A DNA stretch of 64,000 nucleotides from Polyangium sp. y55x31 (GTDB taxonomy: Bacteria; Myxococcota_A; Polyangia; Polyangiales; Polyangiaceae), in NCBI RefSeq assembly GCF_029946505.1, contig NZ_JARZHG010000025.1, positions 62,001 to 126,000 on the forward strand, written 5' to 3'. This document shows, in pieces, positions 15,335-25,470 of the stretch. A program made the position numbers and the translations under genes. The number at the start of each line of letters is the position of its first letter. The first letter of the stretch is position 1. Under the pieces are notes generated by a model. That model had not been told where the DNA came from. It ran no database searches and saw nothing but the letters and a program-made list of their open reading frames with translations.

Positions 15335-17752
15335 ATGAGCAACAAAGCGCAGTCCCCCCGCGGGGGGTGGCGATGGGCGCTCACGGCGGCTTTCATGAGC
15401 CTCGCCGTGGCTTCTTGGACGGGGTGTAGCGACGGCGGCGGATCGAACACGACCGACGGCAATGGCGGCTCCGGAGCGACCGGCGGCAACGGCGGCACCG
15501 GCGGCACCGGCGGCGGCGACACGTGTCCGGCCGGACAAACCGACTGCGACGGCTCCTGTACGCTCACCGACATCGATCCGAACAACTGCGGCGCGTGCGG
15601 CAACGCGTGCGCGGCCGGCGAGACTTGCACCGCCGGGCAATGCGGCCTGGCGTGCGCCGGCGGCACGACGAACTGCAATGGCAAGTGCGTCGACACCACC
15701 ATCGACACGGCGAACTGCGGCACCTGCGGCACGGCCTGCGCGGAGGGCGAGGTCTGCTCCGCGGGGCAATGCGGCCTGGCGTGCGCCGGCGGCACGACGA
15801 ACTGCGACGGCAAGTGCGTCGATACCACGATCGACCCGACGAACTGCGGCACCTGCGGCACGGCCTGCGCGGCCGGTGAGGTTTGCTCGGCCGGCCAGTG
15901 CGGCACGCAATGCGTGGGCGGCACGACGAACTGCGATGGCAAGTGCGTCGACACCACCATCGACCCGATGAACTGCGGCATGTGCGGCACGGCCTGCGCG
16001 GCCGGCGAGGTCTGCGCGAACGGGCAATGCGCCCTCGCCTGCGTCGGCGGCACGACGAACTGCAATGGCAAATGCGTCGACCTCACGATCGACGCGATGA
16101 ACTGCGGCATGTGCGGCACGGCGTGTCCGGCCGGTCAGGCTTGCTCGAACGGGCAATGCGCCACGCAATGCGTGGGCGGCACGACGAACTGCAATGGCAA
16201 GTGCGTCGACACCACCATCGACCCGACGAACTGCGGCATGTGTGGTACGGCCTGCGCGGCCGGCCAGGTCTGCGCGAACGGGCAATGCGCCCTCGCCTGC
16301 GTCGGCGGCACGACGAACTGCAATGGCAAGTGCGTCGACACCAAGGTCGACCCGCTGAACTGCGGCATGTGCGGCACGTCGTGCCCGAACGGCCAGGTCT
16401 GCTCGAATGGCATGTGCCAGCTCGCCTGCGTCGGCGGCACGGCGAACTGCAATGGCAAGTGCATCGACCTCTCGCTCGACCCGCTGAACTGCGGCGCGTG
16501 CGGCGCGGCGTGTGCCTTCGGCGAGGTCTGCACGGCCGGCAAGTGCAGCCTCAACTGCGTCGGTCAAACGACGAAGTGCGGCCCCCTCTGCGTCGACATC
16601 AAGACGGACACGGCGAACTGCGGCATGTGCGGCAAGGCCTGCGCCGCGGGCCAGGTCTGCTCGAACGGCATCTGCCAGCTCAGCTGCGTCGGCGGCACGA
16701 CGAAGTGCGGCAATGAGTGCGTCGATACGGAGACGGACGGCGCGAACTGCGGCATGTGCGGCAAGGTCTGCGCGGCCGGCGAGGTCTGCGCGGCCGGTCA
16801 ATGCAACCTGAACTGCGTCGGCGGCACGAAGAAGTGCGCGAATACCTGCGTCGACACGAAAAACGACCCGGGCAACTGCGGCGCCTGCGGCAACGTCTGC
16901 GCCGCCGGCCAGGTCTGCACGAACGGCCAGTGCGCCGCGCAATGCGGCCCCGGCACGACGAAGTGCGGCAACGTCTGCGTCGACACGAAGCTCGACCCGA
17001 GCAACTGCGGCCAATGCGGCAACGCTTGCGCCGCCGGCCAGGTCTGCTCGAACAGCCAATGCGGCGCGACGTGCGCGGCCGGCACGACGAAGTGCGGCAA
17101 CGAATGCGTCGACACGCAGACGGACGAGGCGAACTGCGGCGTGTGCGACAACGCCTGCTTGCCGAGCGTCGCTTGTTATGCGGGCGTCTGCCAGCCGGCC
17201 GGCGGGTGCGGCACGCTCGGTGATTGCGGCACCTGCGAGCAATGCGCGCTCGACGGTCTCTGCTCGGACGAGCTCGCGACCTGCGCGAACGACCAGGACT
17301 GCGTCGACCTCTACAACTGCATCGCCATGTGCCCCGCGGGCGACCAGATGTGCGCGAACATGTGCGGCCAGCAGCACGCGAACGGGATCAACCCGTACAA
17401 CGACTTGCTCGATTGTCTCTACTGCCAGGAGTGCGGGACGGTCTGCGGTGTCGACCCGGTGGCATTCCAGTGCCCCGCGTCCTGCGACAACAAGAACAAT
17501 TGCCAGAGCTGCTTCGATTGCTCGATGGCGATGGGCGGCATCTGCGAGGACGACCTTCAGATCTGCCTCGGCAACCCGGAGTGCACGGCGCTCTCGCAGT
17601 GCCTCGACATGTGCGCACCGAACGATCTGCAGTGCAGGCTGGACTGCGAGCAGGCGCACGTGTTCGGCATCGCGGACTACAACGCGATCATCATCTGCGG
17701 CGTTTGCCAGGAATGCCCGAATGACTGCAACGGCGGCATGACCTGCCCGTGA
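15335..17752 (+). CDS. Cys-rich surface lipoprotein with 13 tandem 43-residue repeats
   Basis: An 805-residue protein. It has a signal peptide with lipobox-like SWTGC (C31) and a Gly/Asn/Thr-rich linker (about 34-62). Thirteen head-to-tail repeats of exactly 43 residues follow (64-622; 15524-17200). Each repeat has eight cysteines at positions 1, 8, 12, 22, 25, 29, 35 and 40, with a pattern like CVGGTTNCNGKCVD. A C-terminal part (about 623-805) holds two copies of a different Cys-rich module ending in HxxGIxxYN and CxxCxxC. Cysteines probably form intra-repeat disulfides, giving a stiff rod at the cell surface. ATG 15335 gives the lipoprotein signal. Function unknown; adhesion or a structural role is a guess. 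Confidence 0.85.
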   Translation: MSNKAQSPRGGWRWALTAAFMSLAVASWTGCSDGGGSNTTDGNGGSGATGGNGGTGGTGGGDTCPAGQTDCDGSCTLTDIDPNNCGACGNACAAGETCTAGQCGLACAGGTTNCNGKCVDTTIDTANCGTCGTACAEGEVCSAGQCGLACAGGTTNCDGKCVDTTIDPTNCGTCGTACAAGEVCSAGQCGTQCVGGTTNCDGKCVDTTIDPMNCGMCGTACAAGEVCANGQCALACVGGTTNCNGKCVDLTIDAMNCGMCGTACPAGQACSNGQCATQCVGGTTNCNGKCVDTTIDPTNCGMCGTACAAGQVCANGQCALACVGGTTNCNGKCVDTKVDPLNCGMCGTSCPNGQVCSNGMCQLACVGGTANCNGKCIDLSLDPLNCGACGAACAFGEVCTAGKCSLNCVGQTTKCGPLCVDIKTDTANCGMCGKACAAGQVCSNGICQLSCVGGTTKCGNECVDTETDGANCGMCGKVCAAGEVCAAGQCNLNCVGGTKKCANTCVDTKNDPGNCGACGNVCAAGQVCTNGQCAAQCGPGTTKCGNVCVDTKLDPSNCGQCGNACAAGQVCSNSQCGATCAAGTTKCGNECVDTQTDEANCGVCDNACLPSVACYAGVCQPAGGCGTLGDCGTCEQCALDGLCSDELATCANDQDCVDLYNCIAMCPAGDQMCANMCGQQHANGINPYNDLLDCLYCQECGTVCGVDPVAFQCPASCDNKNNCQSCFDCSMAMGGICEDDLQICLGNPECTALSQCLDMCAPNDLQCRLDCEQAHVFGIADYNAIIICGVCQECPNDCNGGMTCP
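15524..17200 (+). repeat. 129-bp in-frame tandem repeat, 13 units
   Basis: The repeat period is 129 bp (43 codons) without spacers. Early units (2-7) are near-identical and later units diverge (TTKCGNEC in place of TTNCNGKC), which suggests recent expansion at the 5' end. Copy number is expected to vary between strains. Confidence 0.9.
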
Positions 17753-17762
17753 CGATAGGCGC

Positions 17763-17799
17763 GCCCGTCCGGATGCGGGGGAAAACTCCGGATCCGGGC
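17763..17799 (+). terminator. Terminator-like hairpin after the Cys-rich gene
   Basis: GCCCGTCCGGA (17763-17773) and TCCGGATCCGGGC (17787-17799) pair as two 5-bp blocks separated by a small bulge, 10 bp after the stop codon. A short TTT follows at 17808. Confidence 0.4.
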
Positions 17800-17842
17800 G
17801 GGAGCGGTTTCCCGACCTACCAGGGTGGAGTAAGCTCCGCCC

Positions 17843-18745
17843 ATGCCGAAGACCCCTCCCAAAAAGCGCGGCCCGGGCCCGAAAAAGCCGTCCGGCGTCG
17901 AGCTCCCGTCCGCGCAGCGATTCGCTCCCCTCGCAATCGGCCTCGGCCTCGGCATGATGATCCTGATCACGGTGACGGCGCTGCGAAGGCGGCCCGCGCC
18001 CGCGCCCGCCGCGTCGGTGGATCCGGCGACCGAGACGCCCGCGCAGCGAACCGAACGGCTCGCCCGCGCCTGCGAGGCCGCGCGCACGATGCTGTGGACC
18101 GGCGGCGCCTGGGGCGCGATGCCGCTCGAAGGATTCACGGTGCGTCTCTGGCTCGGGCCCAAAGACGGGAAGATGGTCACGCATCCGGTGATCGAGGCCG
18201 CGAGCCAGAAGAGCACGCTCGGCGAGGACGTGGACGTGGTGCTCGCGAAGGTGAAAGACGGGTCCGTGTCCGTCGTGCGAAACGAGCCGCAGGGCGAGCT
18301 CGAAATCGCCTTTTCGGAGGGGTATGCGCGGGCCTTCTTCGAGCTCGAAGGCCGCAATCGATTCATCGGCCTCGGCGAACGAATCGCCCGCGAGACGAAC
18401 GCCGACGGCGCCGCGCTTTACGCCGGCTGCTCGCACCTCGGCACGCGCGACGTCGGCGCCTGGTTCCGCGGAAAGGACACGAAAAAAGCTGCCGCCGCCC
18501 TGGTCTACGTGATGGGTTTGCCCGGCGGCGTCCGGACGCCGCAGCACGTGCCGGCGGCGAAAGACCTCGCCACGATCCAGGCCGCCACGGCCCCGCTCGA
18601 CGACGGAACGATCCTCGAAATCGTGCGGGACGACGGCGCCCGCACGGTCACGACCGACGGCGTCTCCATCACGTTCCCGTTCTCGAACCCCGTCCGCGCC
18701 GCGCAATCGAGCGCGAAGCTCGCGGAGAAGCTCGTCCTCCGCTGA
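17843..18745 (+). CDS. Single-span membrane-anchored protein of unknown function
   Basis: A 300-residue protein. A Lys/Pro/Gly-rich N-terminus (1-20) precedes one membrane segment at about 28-47 (FAPLAIGLGLGMMILITV), then an Ala/Pro linker. A soluble domain covers about 65-300, containing CEAARTMLW, FTVRLWLG and IGLGERIA. Topology would put the main domain outside the cytoplasmic membrane. No family is recognised. It is convergent with lolD, 28 bp apart. Confidence 0.75.
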   Translation: MPKTPPKKRGPGPKKPSGVELPSAQRFAPLAIGLGLGMMILITVTALRRRPAPAPAASVDPATETPAQRTERLARACEAARTMLWTGGAWGAMPLEGFTVRLWLGPKDGKMVTHPVIEAASQKSTLGEDVDVVLAKVKDGSVSVVRNEPQGELEIAFSEGYARAFFELEGRNRFIGLGERIARETNADGAALYAGCSHLGTRDVGAWFRGKDTKKAAAALVYVMGLPGGVRTPQHVPAAKDLATIQAATAPLDDGTILEIVRDDGARTVTTDGVSITFPFSNPVRAAQSSAKLAEKLVLR

Positions 18746-18773
18746 AGCGAACAATGGTGCAGCGAGACCAACT

Positions 18774-19523
18774 TTACGCTTCGGCCGTCGCCTCCGGCGC
18801 CGCGCCCGCTTTTTCGCTCTCGAACGGGGATTGACCGCGACGCACGTCGCTCTCGATCCTGCCGTCGGTCACCGTCACCATCCGCGGCATCGACTCGGCG
18901 AAGCTCGGATTGTGCGTGACGACCACGATCGTCGTGCCGTGCTTGCGGTTGATCTCGAAGAAGAGATCGTGCATCGCCTTCGAGGTGCTCGAATCGAGGT
19001 TGCCCGTCGGCTCGTCGGCGAGCAAAAGCTTCGGCGAGAGCACGAGCGCGCGGGCCAGCGCCACGCGTTGCTGCTCGCCGCCCGAGAGCTCGCCGGGCCG
19101 ATGCGTCACGCGGTGCGCAAGTCCCACCTCCGTGAGCAGCGCCGTCGCGGGCGCCTCCATTTCCTTGCGTGATTTGCCCTGGATCAGCCCGGGCATCATC
19201 ACGTTCTCCAGCGCATTGAACTCGGGCAAGAGGTGGTGGAACTGGAACACGAAGCCAATCGTGCGGTTCCGGATCGCCGCGAGGCGCGCGCTCGGCAGGC
19301 CCACGAGGTGCTCGCCCGCGAGCTTGATCTTCCCGCTCGTCGGCAGATCGAGCGTGCCGATGCAATGCAAGAGCGTGCTCTTGCCCGCGCCCGAGGGGCC
19401 GACGATCGCCACGACCTCGCCTTGATCGATGACGAGATCGATCCCGCGGAGCACGTCGAGGCGGCGCCCCATGTGGACGAACGATTTTTGCAGATTCTCG
19501 ATGACGATGAGCGGCTCGCTCAT
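18774..19523 (-). CDS. lolD: Lipoprotein-release ABC transporter ATP-binding protein
   Basis: A 249-residue ABC ATPase. Walker A GPSGAGKS is at 42-49, the signature LSGGEQ at 146-151, Walker B LLLADE at 166-171, and NLDS(ST)xAMHDLF matches LolD and MacB-type ATPases. Together with the membrane protein encoded just upstream it would extract lipoproteins from the cytoplasmic membrane for delivery to the outer membrane. The C-terminal tail after about 225 is Ala/Glu-rich and non-conserved. It starts 4 bp after the stop of the lolC/E-like gene, so it belongs to that operon. Confidence 0.9.
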   Translation of the reverse strand: MSEPLIVIENLQKSFVHMGRRLDVLRGIDLVIDQGEVVAIVGPSGAGKSTLLHCIGTLDLPTSGKIKLAGEHLVGLPSARLAAIRNRTIGFVFQFHHLLPEFNALENVMMPGLIQGKSRKEMEAPATALLTEVGLAHRVTHRPGELSGGEQQRVALARALVLSPKLLLADEPTGNLDSSTSKAMHDLFFEINRKHGTTIVVVTHNPSFAESMPRMVTVTDGRIESDVRRGQSPFESEKAGAAPEATAEA

Positions 19524-19527
19524 GGGC

Positions 19528-21222
19528 TCACTCGTAACGGAGCCCGTCGACGGGCGATAGCCTCGACGCCGCGCGGGCCGGATAAAGGGTGGCGATCGTG
19601 CAGATGATGAGCGCGGCGACCGCGACCATCGCGTAGTCGCTCCCGTTCACGTTCACCGGCAATCGGTCGATGTAATACACCTCGGGATCCAGCCGGACGC
19701 CGAAGCGCGCGAGGCCCGAGCAAGCGGCGAACGCGGTGCCCACGCCGAACACGGTGCCAATGCCGCCGATGATGACGCCTTCGAGCATGAAGATGCGCAT
19801 GATCGCGCCGTCGGAAGCGCCGAGCGCCTTCAGAATGGCGATCTCCTTGCCCTTCTCGGTCACCATGAGGAGCAGCGTGCAGACGATGCAGAAGCTCGCG
19901 ACGGCGATCGCAATGGAGAGGATGATGAACGTCGCGATCTTCTCCAGCTTGAGGGCGCTGAAGAGGTTCTTGTTCATCTCCACCCAGTCGCGCACGCGGA
20001 GCGGCTCCTTGCCCTCCCCCATGTCGAACTTGGCGGCCGCGGCTTGCACGAGCGGCGTCACCTCCGCGACCCGCTCGGGATCCGGCACGCGCACGTCGAT
20101 CTGGCTGATGTTGTCGCCCATGCTGAAGAAGCTCTGGGCCACGTCGAGCTTGATGTACGCGTGCGTCGCGTCGTACTCGTACATCCCGCTGTAAAAGATC
20201 GCCGCGACGCGGAACCGGCGGGTCCTCGGCATCACGCCCATCGGACCGAGCTCGCCCATCGGCGAGAGCAAGGTGATCTCGTCGCCCACGAGCACGTGCA
20301 GGCTCTTCGCGAGCTCCTTGCCGATGATCACGCCCGGCAGGACCTTCACGTCCTTCCGCAGCGCCGCCTTCACCGCCGGATCGAGGTCCACCGAGGCGCG
20401 CAGGTCCGGCCCCTTGAAGTACGGCTCGCCGCCGGGGCCCCGGCCGATGATCGTATCCGGCGGCAGATCCGCGAGCTTCTCCGGATCGTCGAGCCAGTCG
20501 AAGTTGCCGACCTCGATGTTCTGCTTGAGGTCGATCACCTGCGCGATCGTGTTCGTGTCGATGCCACGCACGAGCGCGCCCGCGGTGTTCGACGCCGACG
20601 AGCCCATCGCGTCGCCCGCCACGACCGGCGTCGCTGCCCCGCCCTTCGGCGCGACCGCGAGCCGGATGCCGTCGAGCTTGTCCTCCCAGTCGCCGAAGCC
20701 GCCGGGCCGCGTGACGTCGACGACGATGTGCGCGTTGTTGCCCAGGATCTTGCGCTTCAGGTCGGCGCCGAAGCCGCCCATGATGCTCGTCACGGAGCAG
20801 AGCGCGCACGAGCTCACGGCGACGCCGGCCATGCTGAGCACGCTGATCACCGTGAGAAACCCGCTCTTCGTGGCGCGCACGTGCCGCGCGCCCACGTACG
20901 AGCTGAAGCCCCGGCGCTCGAGGACGTCGAGGATCACCGGCAGGAGCGCGGCGAGCACCGCGAGGAGGAAAACCACGCCCGTGCCGAGCGCGGAGAACCC
21001 GACGATCTCGTCGCGCAGCCGGAACGGCGCGAACCGCTCGCGTGGGGTCTTCGCCGCGAAGTACGAGAGTACGGTGAAGGCAAACCCGAAGAGCGATCCG
21101 AAGAGCCAGCCGATGCCCCGCGCCGAGCCTGCTTGCAGGCGCCGGATGCCGAGCACGGCGAGCCACACCGACGCGAGGACGGAGAGGATGCGCAGGACGA
21201 GGAAGGGCACCTGGTCGATCAA
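19528..21222 (-). CDS. lolC: Lipoprotein-release ABC transporter permease (LolC/LolE-like) with N-terminal membrane extension
   Basis: A 564-residue FtsX-family permease; ordinary LolC/E proteins have about 400. Residues about 150-564 are the usual architecture: a membrane helix ([19 protein letters not shown]), a large periplasmic MacB-like domain, and three C-terminal membrane helices (starting near [16 protein letters not shown]). About 130 extra N-terminal residues add three further predicted helices. The start is TTG at 21222 overlapping the lysS stop (TTGA); GTG at 21210 is an alternative. A single lolC/E-like gene suggests a homodimeric permease, as in bacteria with LolF. Confidence 0.85.
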   Translation of the reverse strand: MIDQVPFLVLRILSVLASVWLAVLGIRRLQAGSARGIGWLFGSLFGFAFTVLSYFAAKTPRERFAPFRLRDEIVGFSALGTGVVFLLAVLAALLPVILDVLERRGFSSYVGARHVRATKSGFLTVISVLSMAGVAVSSCALCSVTSIMGGFGADLKRKILGNNAHIVVDVTRPGGFGDWEDKLDGIRLAVAPKGGAATPVVAGDAMGSSASNTAGALVRGIDTNTIAQVIDLKQNIEVGNFDWLDDPEKLADLPPDTIIGRGPGGEPYFKGPDLRASVDLDPAVKAALRKDVKVLPGVIIGKELAKSLHVLVGDEITLLSPMGELGPMGVMPRTRRFRVAAIFYSGMYEYDATHAYIKLDVAQSFFSMGDNISQIDVRVPDPERVAEVTPLVQAAAAKFDMGEGKEPLRVRDWVEMNKNLFSALKLEKIATFIILSIAIAVASFCIVCTLLLMVTEKGKEIAILKALGASDGAIMRIFMLEGVIIGGIGTVFGVGTAFAACSGLARFGVRLDPEVYYIDRLPVNVNGSDYAMVAVAALIICTIATLYPARAASRLSPVDGLRYE

Positions 21223-22886
21223 CTACCGCTGGCCTCGGGTCGGAGGAGGGGGAAGAGGATGACGTCGCGGATCGACGCGGCGCCCGTGAGCAGCATCGTG
21301 AGCCTATCGACGCCCATGCCGAAGCCCGCGGTCGGCGGCATGCCGTACTCGAGCGCGCGCACGTAATCGGCGTCGTAGTCCATCGTCTCCTCGGCGCCTT
21401 TGGCCTTCTTCTCGACCTGCGCCCGGAAGCGCGCGTCCTGATCCTCGGGATCGTTCAGCTCGCTGAAGGCGTTGCAGAGCTCGCGGCCGTCGACGAAAAG
21501 CTCGTACCTGTCGACGAGCGTTCCATTCCCGTCCTTCTTCCGCGCGAGCGGCGAGACCTCGAACGGGTAGTCGATGATGAACACGGGCAGGCTCTTCGAG
21601 CCGTCGTCCGTGCGGTAATCCGCCGTGAGGAAGGGCTCGGCGAGGTATTCGTAGGCGCAGAAGACACGCTCGCCGTCGCTGTCGCACTTCTTCATGCCCG
21701 AACGGAAGTTCGCCCAGTCGATCTCGCGCTTCTTCTCCTTGGCGGCCTTCGCCCAGACCTTGATCGGCGCGTCGTCGTCGGCCACGCGCGTGGCGACCTC
21801 GGGGGGCAAACCGGAGCGGGCGAGGGCGTTCTCGATGGCCTTCGCCATCGGGACCCGGACGAACCGCTCGAAGGACCAGGTGCGCGCCTTCGCCCAAGCT
21901 GCGTGCTCCTCGGGCAGGGCCGCGGCGAGCGCCTCGTCGACAGCGCGCAGCATGGCCTCGGTCTGGTCCATGAGCGTCTCGTACGTGGCGTAGGCCTGGT
22001 AGTACTCGAGCATCGTGAACTCGGGGTTGTGCCGCGTGGAGAGCCCCTCGTTCCGGTAACAGCGCGCGATCTCGTAGACGCGCTCGAAGCCGCCCACGAC
22101 GAGCCGCTTGAGGTAGAGCTCCGGCGCGATGCGCATGAAGAGCTCCATGTCGAGCGCGTTGTGGTGCGTCTTGAAGGGCCGGGCCGCCGCGCCGCCGATG
22201 ATCGTGTGCATCGTGGGCGTCTCGACCTCGAGGAACCCTTTGCCGTCGAAGAAACGGCGCAGCGCCGAGATGAGGAACGTACGCGCCCGGAAGACCGTGG
22301 CGACCTCGCGGTTCGCCACGAGGTCGACGTAGCGCATGCGGTAACGCGCCTCGACGTCCTTGAAGCTCGTCTTCGTGGGCAGCGGGCGATAGGCCTTCGT
22401 GAGCAGGCGGAAGCTCGTCGCCTTGACGCTGAGCTCGCCCTTCTGCGTGGCCATCGCCGTTCCGCTCGCCTCGATGATGTCGCCGAGGTCGATCTCCTCG
22501 TGCAGGCGCGCGTAGGCCTCGCCGAGCACGGCCTCGTCGCAGTAGAGCTGAAGCTCGCCCGTGCGATCGCGCAGGCGCACGAACGAGACGCCGCCCATCT
22601 GCCGCAGGAAGAGGACCCGGCCCGCGATCCGCAACGGCTCGGGCGCGACCTTCTCCGCGTCGTACCGACCCGCGGCGTTTTTCGCGCCGTCGAACCGCGC
22701 GCGGGCCGACGCGAGATCCACGAGCGGCTCGCCCGACGTGACGTCGTTGGCGAACGGGTTTTCCCCGCGCTCGCGGATCTTCGCGGCCTTCTCTTTGCGA
22801 ACGGCGATGAGGGTCTCCTCGGCGTGTTGCGTCGCCGCGGCCGAAGAGGCCCCCTTTACGGACTTGTCCTGCTTGTCCTCGCTCAC
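21219..22886 (-). CDS. lysS: Lysyl-tRNA synthetase, class II
   Basis: A 555-residue class II enzyme charging tRNA-Lys. An N-terminal extension of about 55 residues (Ala/Lys-rich) precedes the OB-fold anticodon domain (about 85-190). The catalytic domain carries motif 2 ([17 protein letters not shown]) and motif 3 (GFGMGVDRL). A segment at about 330-430 is longer than in E. coli LysS. The GTG start overlaps the prfB stop (GTGA) and the gene's TGA overlaps the next start, so prfB, lysS and lolC/E are translationally coupled. Confidence 0.95.
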   Translation of the reverse strand: MSEDKQDKSVKGASSAAATQHAEETLIAVRKEKAAKIRERGENPFANDVTSGEPLVDLASARARFDGAKNAAGRYDAEKVAPEPLRIAGRVLFLRQMGGVSFVRLRDRTGELQLYCDEAVLGEAYARLHEEIDLGDIIEASGTAMATQKGELSVKATSFRLLTKAYRPLPTKTSFKDVEARYRMRYVDLVANREVATVFRARTFLISALRRFFDGKGFLEVETPTMHTIIGGAAARPFKTHHNALDMELFMRIAPELYLKRLVVGGFERVYEIARCYRNEGLSTRHNPEFTMLEYYQAYATYETLMDQTEAMLRAVDEALAAALPEEHAAWAKARTWSFERFVRVPMAKAIENALARSGLPPEVATRVADDDAPIKVWAKAAKEKKREIDWANFRSGMKKCDSDGERVFCAYEYLAEPFLTADYRTDDGSKSLPVFIIDYPFEVSPLARKKDGNGTLVDRYELFVDGRELCNAFSELNDPEDQDARFRAQVEKKAKGAEETMDYDADYVRALEYGMPPTAGFGMGVDRLTMLLTGAASIRDVILFPLLRPEASGS

Positions 22887-24029
22887 GCGTCGTCCTCTGC
22901 GACCACTTGGCCGCCCTTCTTCAGCGTGCCGCCCGCCGCGGCCATGAGGTACGCCTCGATGAACGCGTCGAGATCCCCGTCGAGCACCGCGTCCACGTTG
23001 CCCGACTCCGTCGCGGTCCGCACGTCCTTCACGAGGCGGTAGGGGGCGAGCACGTAGTTGCGGATCTGGCTGCCGAAGTTGATCGCGGTCTTCGAGGCCT
23101 GATACGCGGCGTTCTCGGCGTCGCGCCGCGCGAGCTCGCGCTCGTAGAGCTTCGCCTTCAGCATCTTGAGCGCCATCGCCCGGTTCTGATGCTGGCTGCG
23201 CTCGGCGCGGCAGACGATGTTGATCGTCGGATCGGGCAGGTAGCGCAAACGCACCGCCGTCTCGACCTTGTTCACGTTCTGCCCGCCCTTGCCGCCGGCG
23301 CGCATCGTCGTGATCTCGATGTCCTTCTCGTTGACCTCGATCTGGATGTCGTCGCCGACATCCGGCGTGATCTCGACCGCGGCGAACGCCGTTTGTCGGG
23401 TGTGATCCGCGTTGAACGGGCTCATACGCACGAGCCGATGCACGCCGGTCTCCGAGCGCAGATAGCCGTAGGCGCCCGGCCCCGAGACGGTGAACGAGAC
23501 GGCGTCGATGCCAGCCTCGTCGCCGTCCTGGTAGTCGATGATCTCCGTCTTGTAGCCGCGCCTCTCGCAGAAGCGCAGGTACATGCGGAGCAGCATCGCG
23601 GCCCAGTCCTTGGCGTCCGTGCCGCCGGCGCCCGGGTGAATGCTGACGATCGCGTTCGACTGATCGGCGGGCCCGCTCAGCATCCGTTCGAGCTCGACCT
23701 TGCGCAGGCGCGCGTCGAGCTCACCGACCTGCTTCTCGCAGTCGGCGATCGCGGCGTCGTCGTTCTCCGCGGCCGCGAGCTCGAGGTACTCGGCGGTGTC
23801 GTCGATGGCGCGGCCGAGCGTCTGCGCGACCTCGAGCTTCTGCTCGACATCGGCGCGCTTGCGCAGCGTGGCCTGCGCCTTCGTTTGATCGTTCCAGAAA
23901 CCAGGCTCGAGCGACTTTTGCGTCAGCTCGGCGAGCATGCGGGACAGCTTGGGGACGTCAAAGATGCCCCCTTAGCGCCGCATAGCGCCTTTTAAGGTCT
24001 TCGATTTTCTCGCGGGTCTCGGACAGCAT
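22883..24029 (-). CDS. prfB: Peptide chain release factor 2, made by programmed +1 frameshift
   Basis: RF2 recognises UGA/UAA stops and triggers peptide release. The full product has about 381 residues: 23 codons from ATG 24029, a +1 shift at CTT-TGA-C (in-frame TGA at 23960-23958), then continuous to 22883. The shift site has the classic elements: internal Shine-Dalgarno AGGGGG (23972-23967), CAT, CTT, TGA, C. The N-terminus aligns with E. coli RF2 at RGHL|D (RGYL|D). The stop-recognition SPF (RMSPFNADH) and catalytic GGQ ([10 protein letters not shown]) motifs are present. Without the shift, only a short peptide or an ATG 23938 product of 351 residues would be called. Confidence 0.95.
23957..23972 (-). 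promoter_or_regulatory. prfB programmed frameshift signal
   Basis: On the minus strand this reads AGGGGGCATCTTTGAC. It contains a strong internal Shine-Dalgarno, the CTT slip codon and a UGA followed by C, a poor stop context. Low RF2 slows termination and favours the +1 shift, giving autoregulation, as known for E. coli prfB. Confidence 0.93.
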
Positions 24030-24059
24030 GGGCGGCGGTTTATTCGATTTCCGCCGCCC
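24030..24059 (-). promoter_or_regulatory. 9-bp stem-loop directly abutting the prfB start codon
   Basis: On the minus strand GGGCGGCGG and CCGCCGCCC form a perfect stem with a 12-nt AT-rich loop; the ATG begins at the next base. It may terminate the upstream peroxidase transcript or shape prfB initiation. No separate Shine-Dalgarno is visible. Confidence 0.5.
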
Positions 24060-24091
24060 ACGCTAGGGGTTTGGCGCTTGCTGCGCCACGA

Positions 24092-25222
24092 TCACGTGGG
24101 ATCGGGGCCGGGCGTCTTCTCGCCGTTCGCGGGCAGCTCGGGCTTCTTGATGTACTCCTGCGGGATCTCGCCCGTCAGCGATTTCAAGAAGGCCACGATG
24201 TCCGCGACGTCCGCGTCGGACAGCTCCTTGCCGAGCTGGTGGTAGGCCATCGCCTGCACCGCCGTCTCCAGCCGATCGTAGGCGCCGTCGTGGAACCACG
24301 GGCCCGTCTCCGCCACGTTCCGCAGCGTCGGGACCCGGAAGACCATCTTGTCCTCGTCCTTCTTCGTGACCTCGTAGCGGCCGAGATCCTTCTGGTTCGG
24401 GTACGCCTTGATCAGGCCGAGCTTCTGGAAGCTCGATCCGCCGAGCGCGCTGCCGCTGTGGCACGAGGTGCAGCCGTTCTGCACGAACTTCGTGAGGCCC
24501 GCGCGCTCCTGATCCGAAAGCGCGCCCTTGTCGCCGGCCATGTACTTGTCGAAGCGCGAGGGCGTCACGAGCTGCCGCTCGAACGCGCCGATCGCCTTCG
24601 CCATGTTGTCGTACGAGATCGGCTCCTTGTCGTCGGGGAAGGCCTTCTTGAAGGCGTCCTCGTAGCCCGGGATCGACTCGAGCACCGCGACGACGCTGGC
24701 CTCGTCCTTCATGGCCATCTCGACCGGGTTCAGGATCGGACCCTTGGCCTGATCTTCGAGCGTGCCCGCGCGACCGTCCCAGAACTGCGCGACGTACCCG
24801 CCGGCGTTGTACACCGTCGGCGCGTTGCGGCCGCCGAGCTGGCCTTTGTGGCCCTTCGAGACCTTCGTGCCGTCGACGCCGAACTTGTCGAGCATGTGGC
24901 ACGAGTTGCACGAGAGGTCCTGGTTCTTCGAGAGCCGCGTGTCGTAGAAGAGCTGGCGGCCGAGAGAGACCTTCTCGGGCGTGATCGGGTTCGTGTCGGT
25001 CTCGCCGCTCTTCGCCTCGTACTTGGCGGGCAGCGTGCCGAAGTTGTTCTTCATGTCCGCGAGGTCGAGCTCCGCGAGCTTCGCGGCCTCTGCGGAGGCG
25101 TTCGCCCCCTTCTTCTTCTGCTGAAACGGGAGCGGCGTGGCTTCACGCTCGCCGCAGCCGGCAGCGCCTGCGAACGCCGCGGCAGAGATCAAGAGCAGTG
25201 GCAGGAACTGGCGGAAGCGCAT
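24092..25222 (-). CDS. Dihaem cytochrome c peroxidase, lipoprotein
   Basis: A 376-residue CcpA/MauG-family protein with two haem-binding motifs, CNSCH (105-109) and CTSCH (251-255). It would reduce hydrogen peroxide in the periplasm with electrons from c-type cytochromes. The signal peptide ends in a lipobox (GAAGC, C23). Conserved blocks GRNAPTVYNA, FWDGRAGTLEDQ, NPVEMAM, RVPTLRNVAETGPWFHDG and LSDADVADIVAFL fit bacterial dihaem peroxidases well. ATG 25222 gives the signal. A distant relative lies at 58491-60374. It is divergent from the M48 gene. Confidence 0.93.
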   Translation of the reverse strand: MRFRQFLPLLLISAAAFAGAAGCGEREATPLPFQQKKKGANASAEAAKLAELDLADMKNNFGTLPAKYEAKSGETDTNPITPEKVSLGRQLFYDTRLSKNQDLSCNSCHMLDKFGVDGTKVSKGHKGQLGGRNAPTVYNAGGYVAQFWDGRAGTLEDQAKGPILNPVEMAMKDEASVVAVLESIPGYEDAFKKAFPDDKEPISYDNMAKAIGAFERQLVTPSRFDKYMAGDKGALSDQERAGLTKFVQNGCTSCHSGSALGGSSFQKLGLIKAYPNQKDLGRYEVTKKDEDKMVFRVPTLRNVAETGPWFHDGAYDRLETAVQAMAYHQLGKELSDADVADIVAFLKSLTGEIPQEYIKKPELPANGEKTPGPDPT

Positions 25223-25470
25223 CGGTGACGTGTCTCCTCGCAACGCGGGAGCCCAGATTGCGTACGAGGGGGCTCCTCGGCGCTTCCTCTTAGGTGACAA
25301 CCCCCGGCGGCGTCAACGATCGGCTGCGGAGACGACGGATCGAACGAAAGGTGCCCCAACGGAAGCAGGAGCCCGAGCGCCGGTCGGGCTCGCCCGCCGC
25401 AGCGGAGCCATCCGGATCGCATGGCCACGGCCCGGTCGGGTAGGATGCGGAAGAACGGGGAGGAGGCACC

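Noticed and set aside
15182-18754. A 1190-codon open frame on the minus strand opposite the Cys-rich gene
   Set aside because: It is the antisense of the high-GC repeats; its product is low-complexity Arg/Ala repeats with no domain, and the plus-strand frame has a signal peptide and regular Cys spacing.
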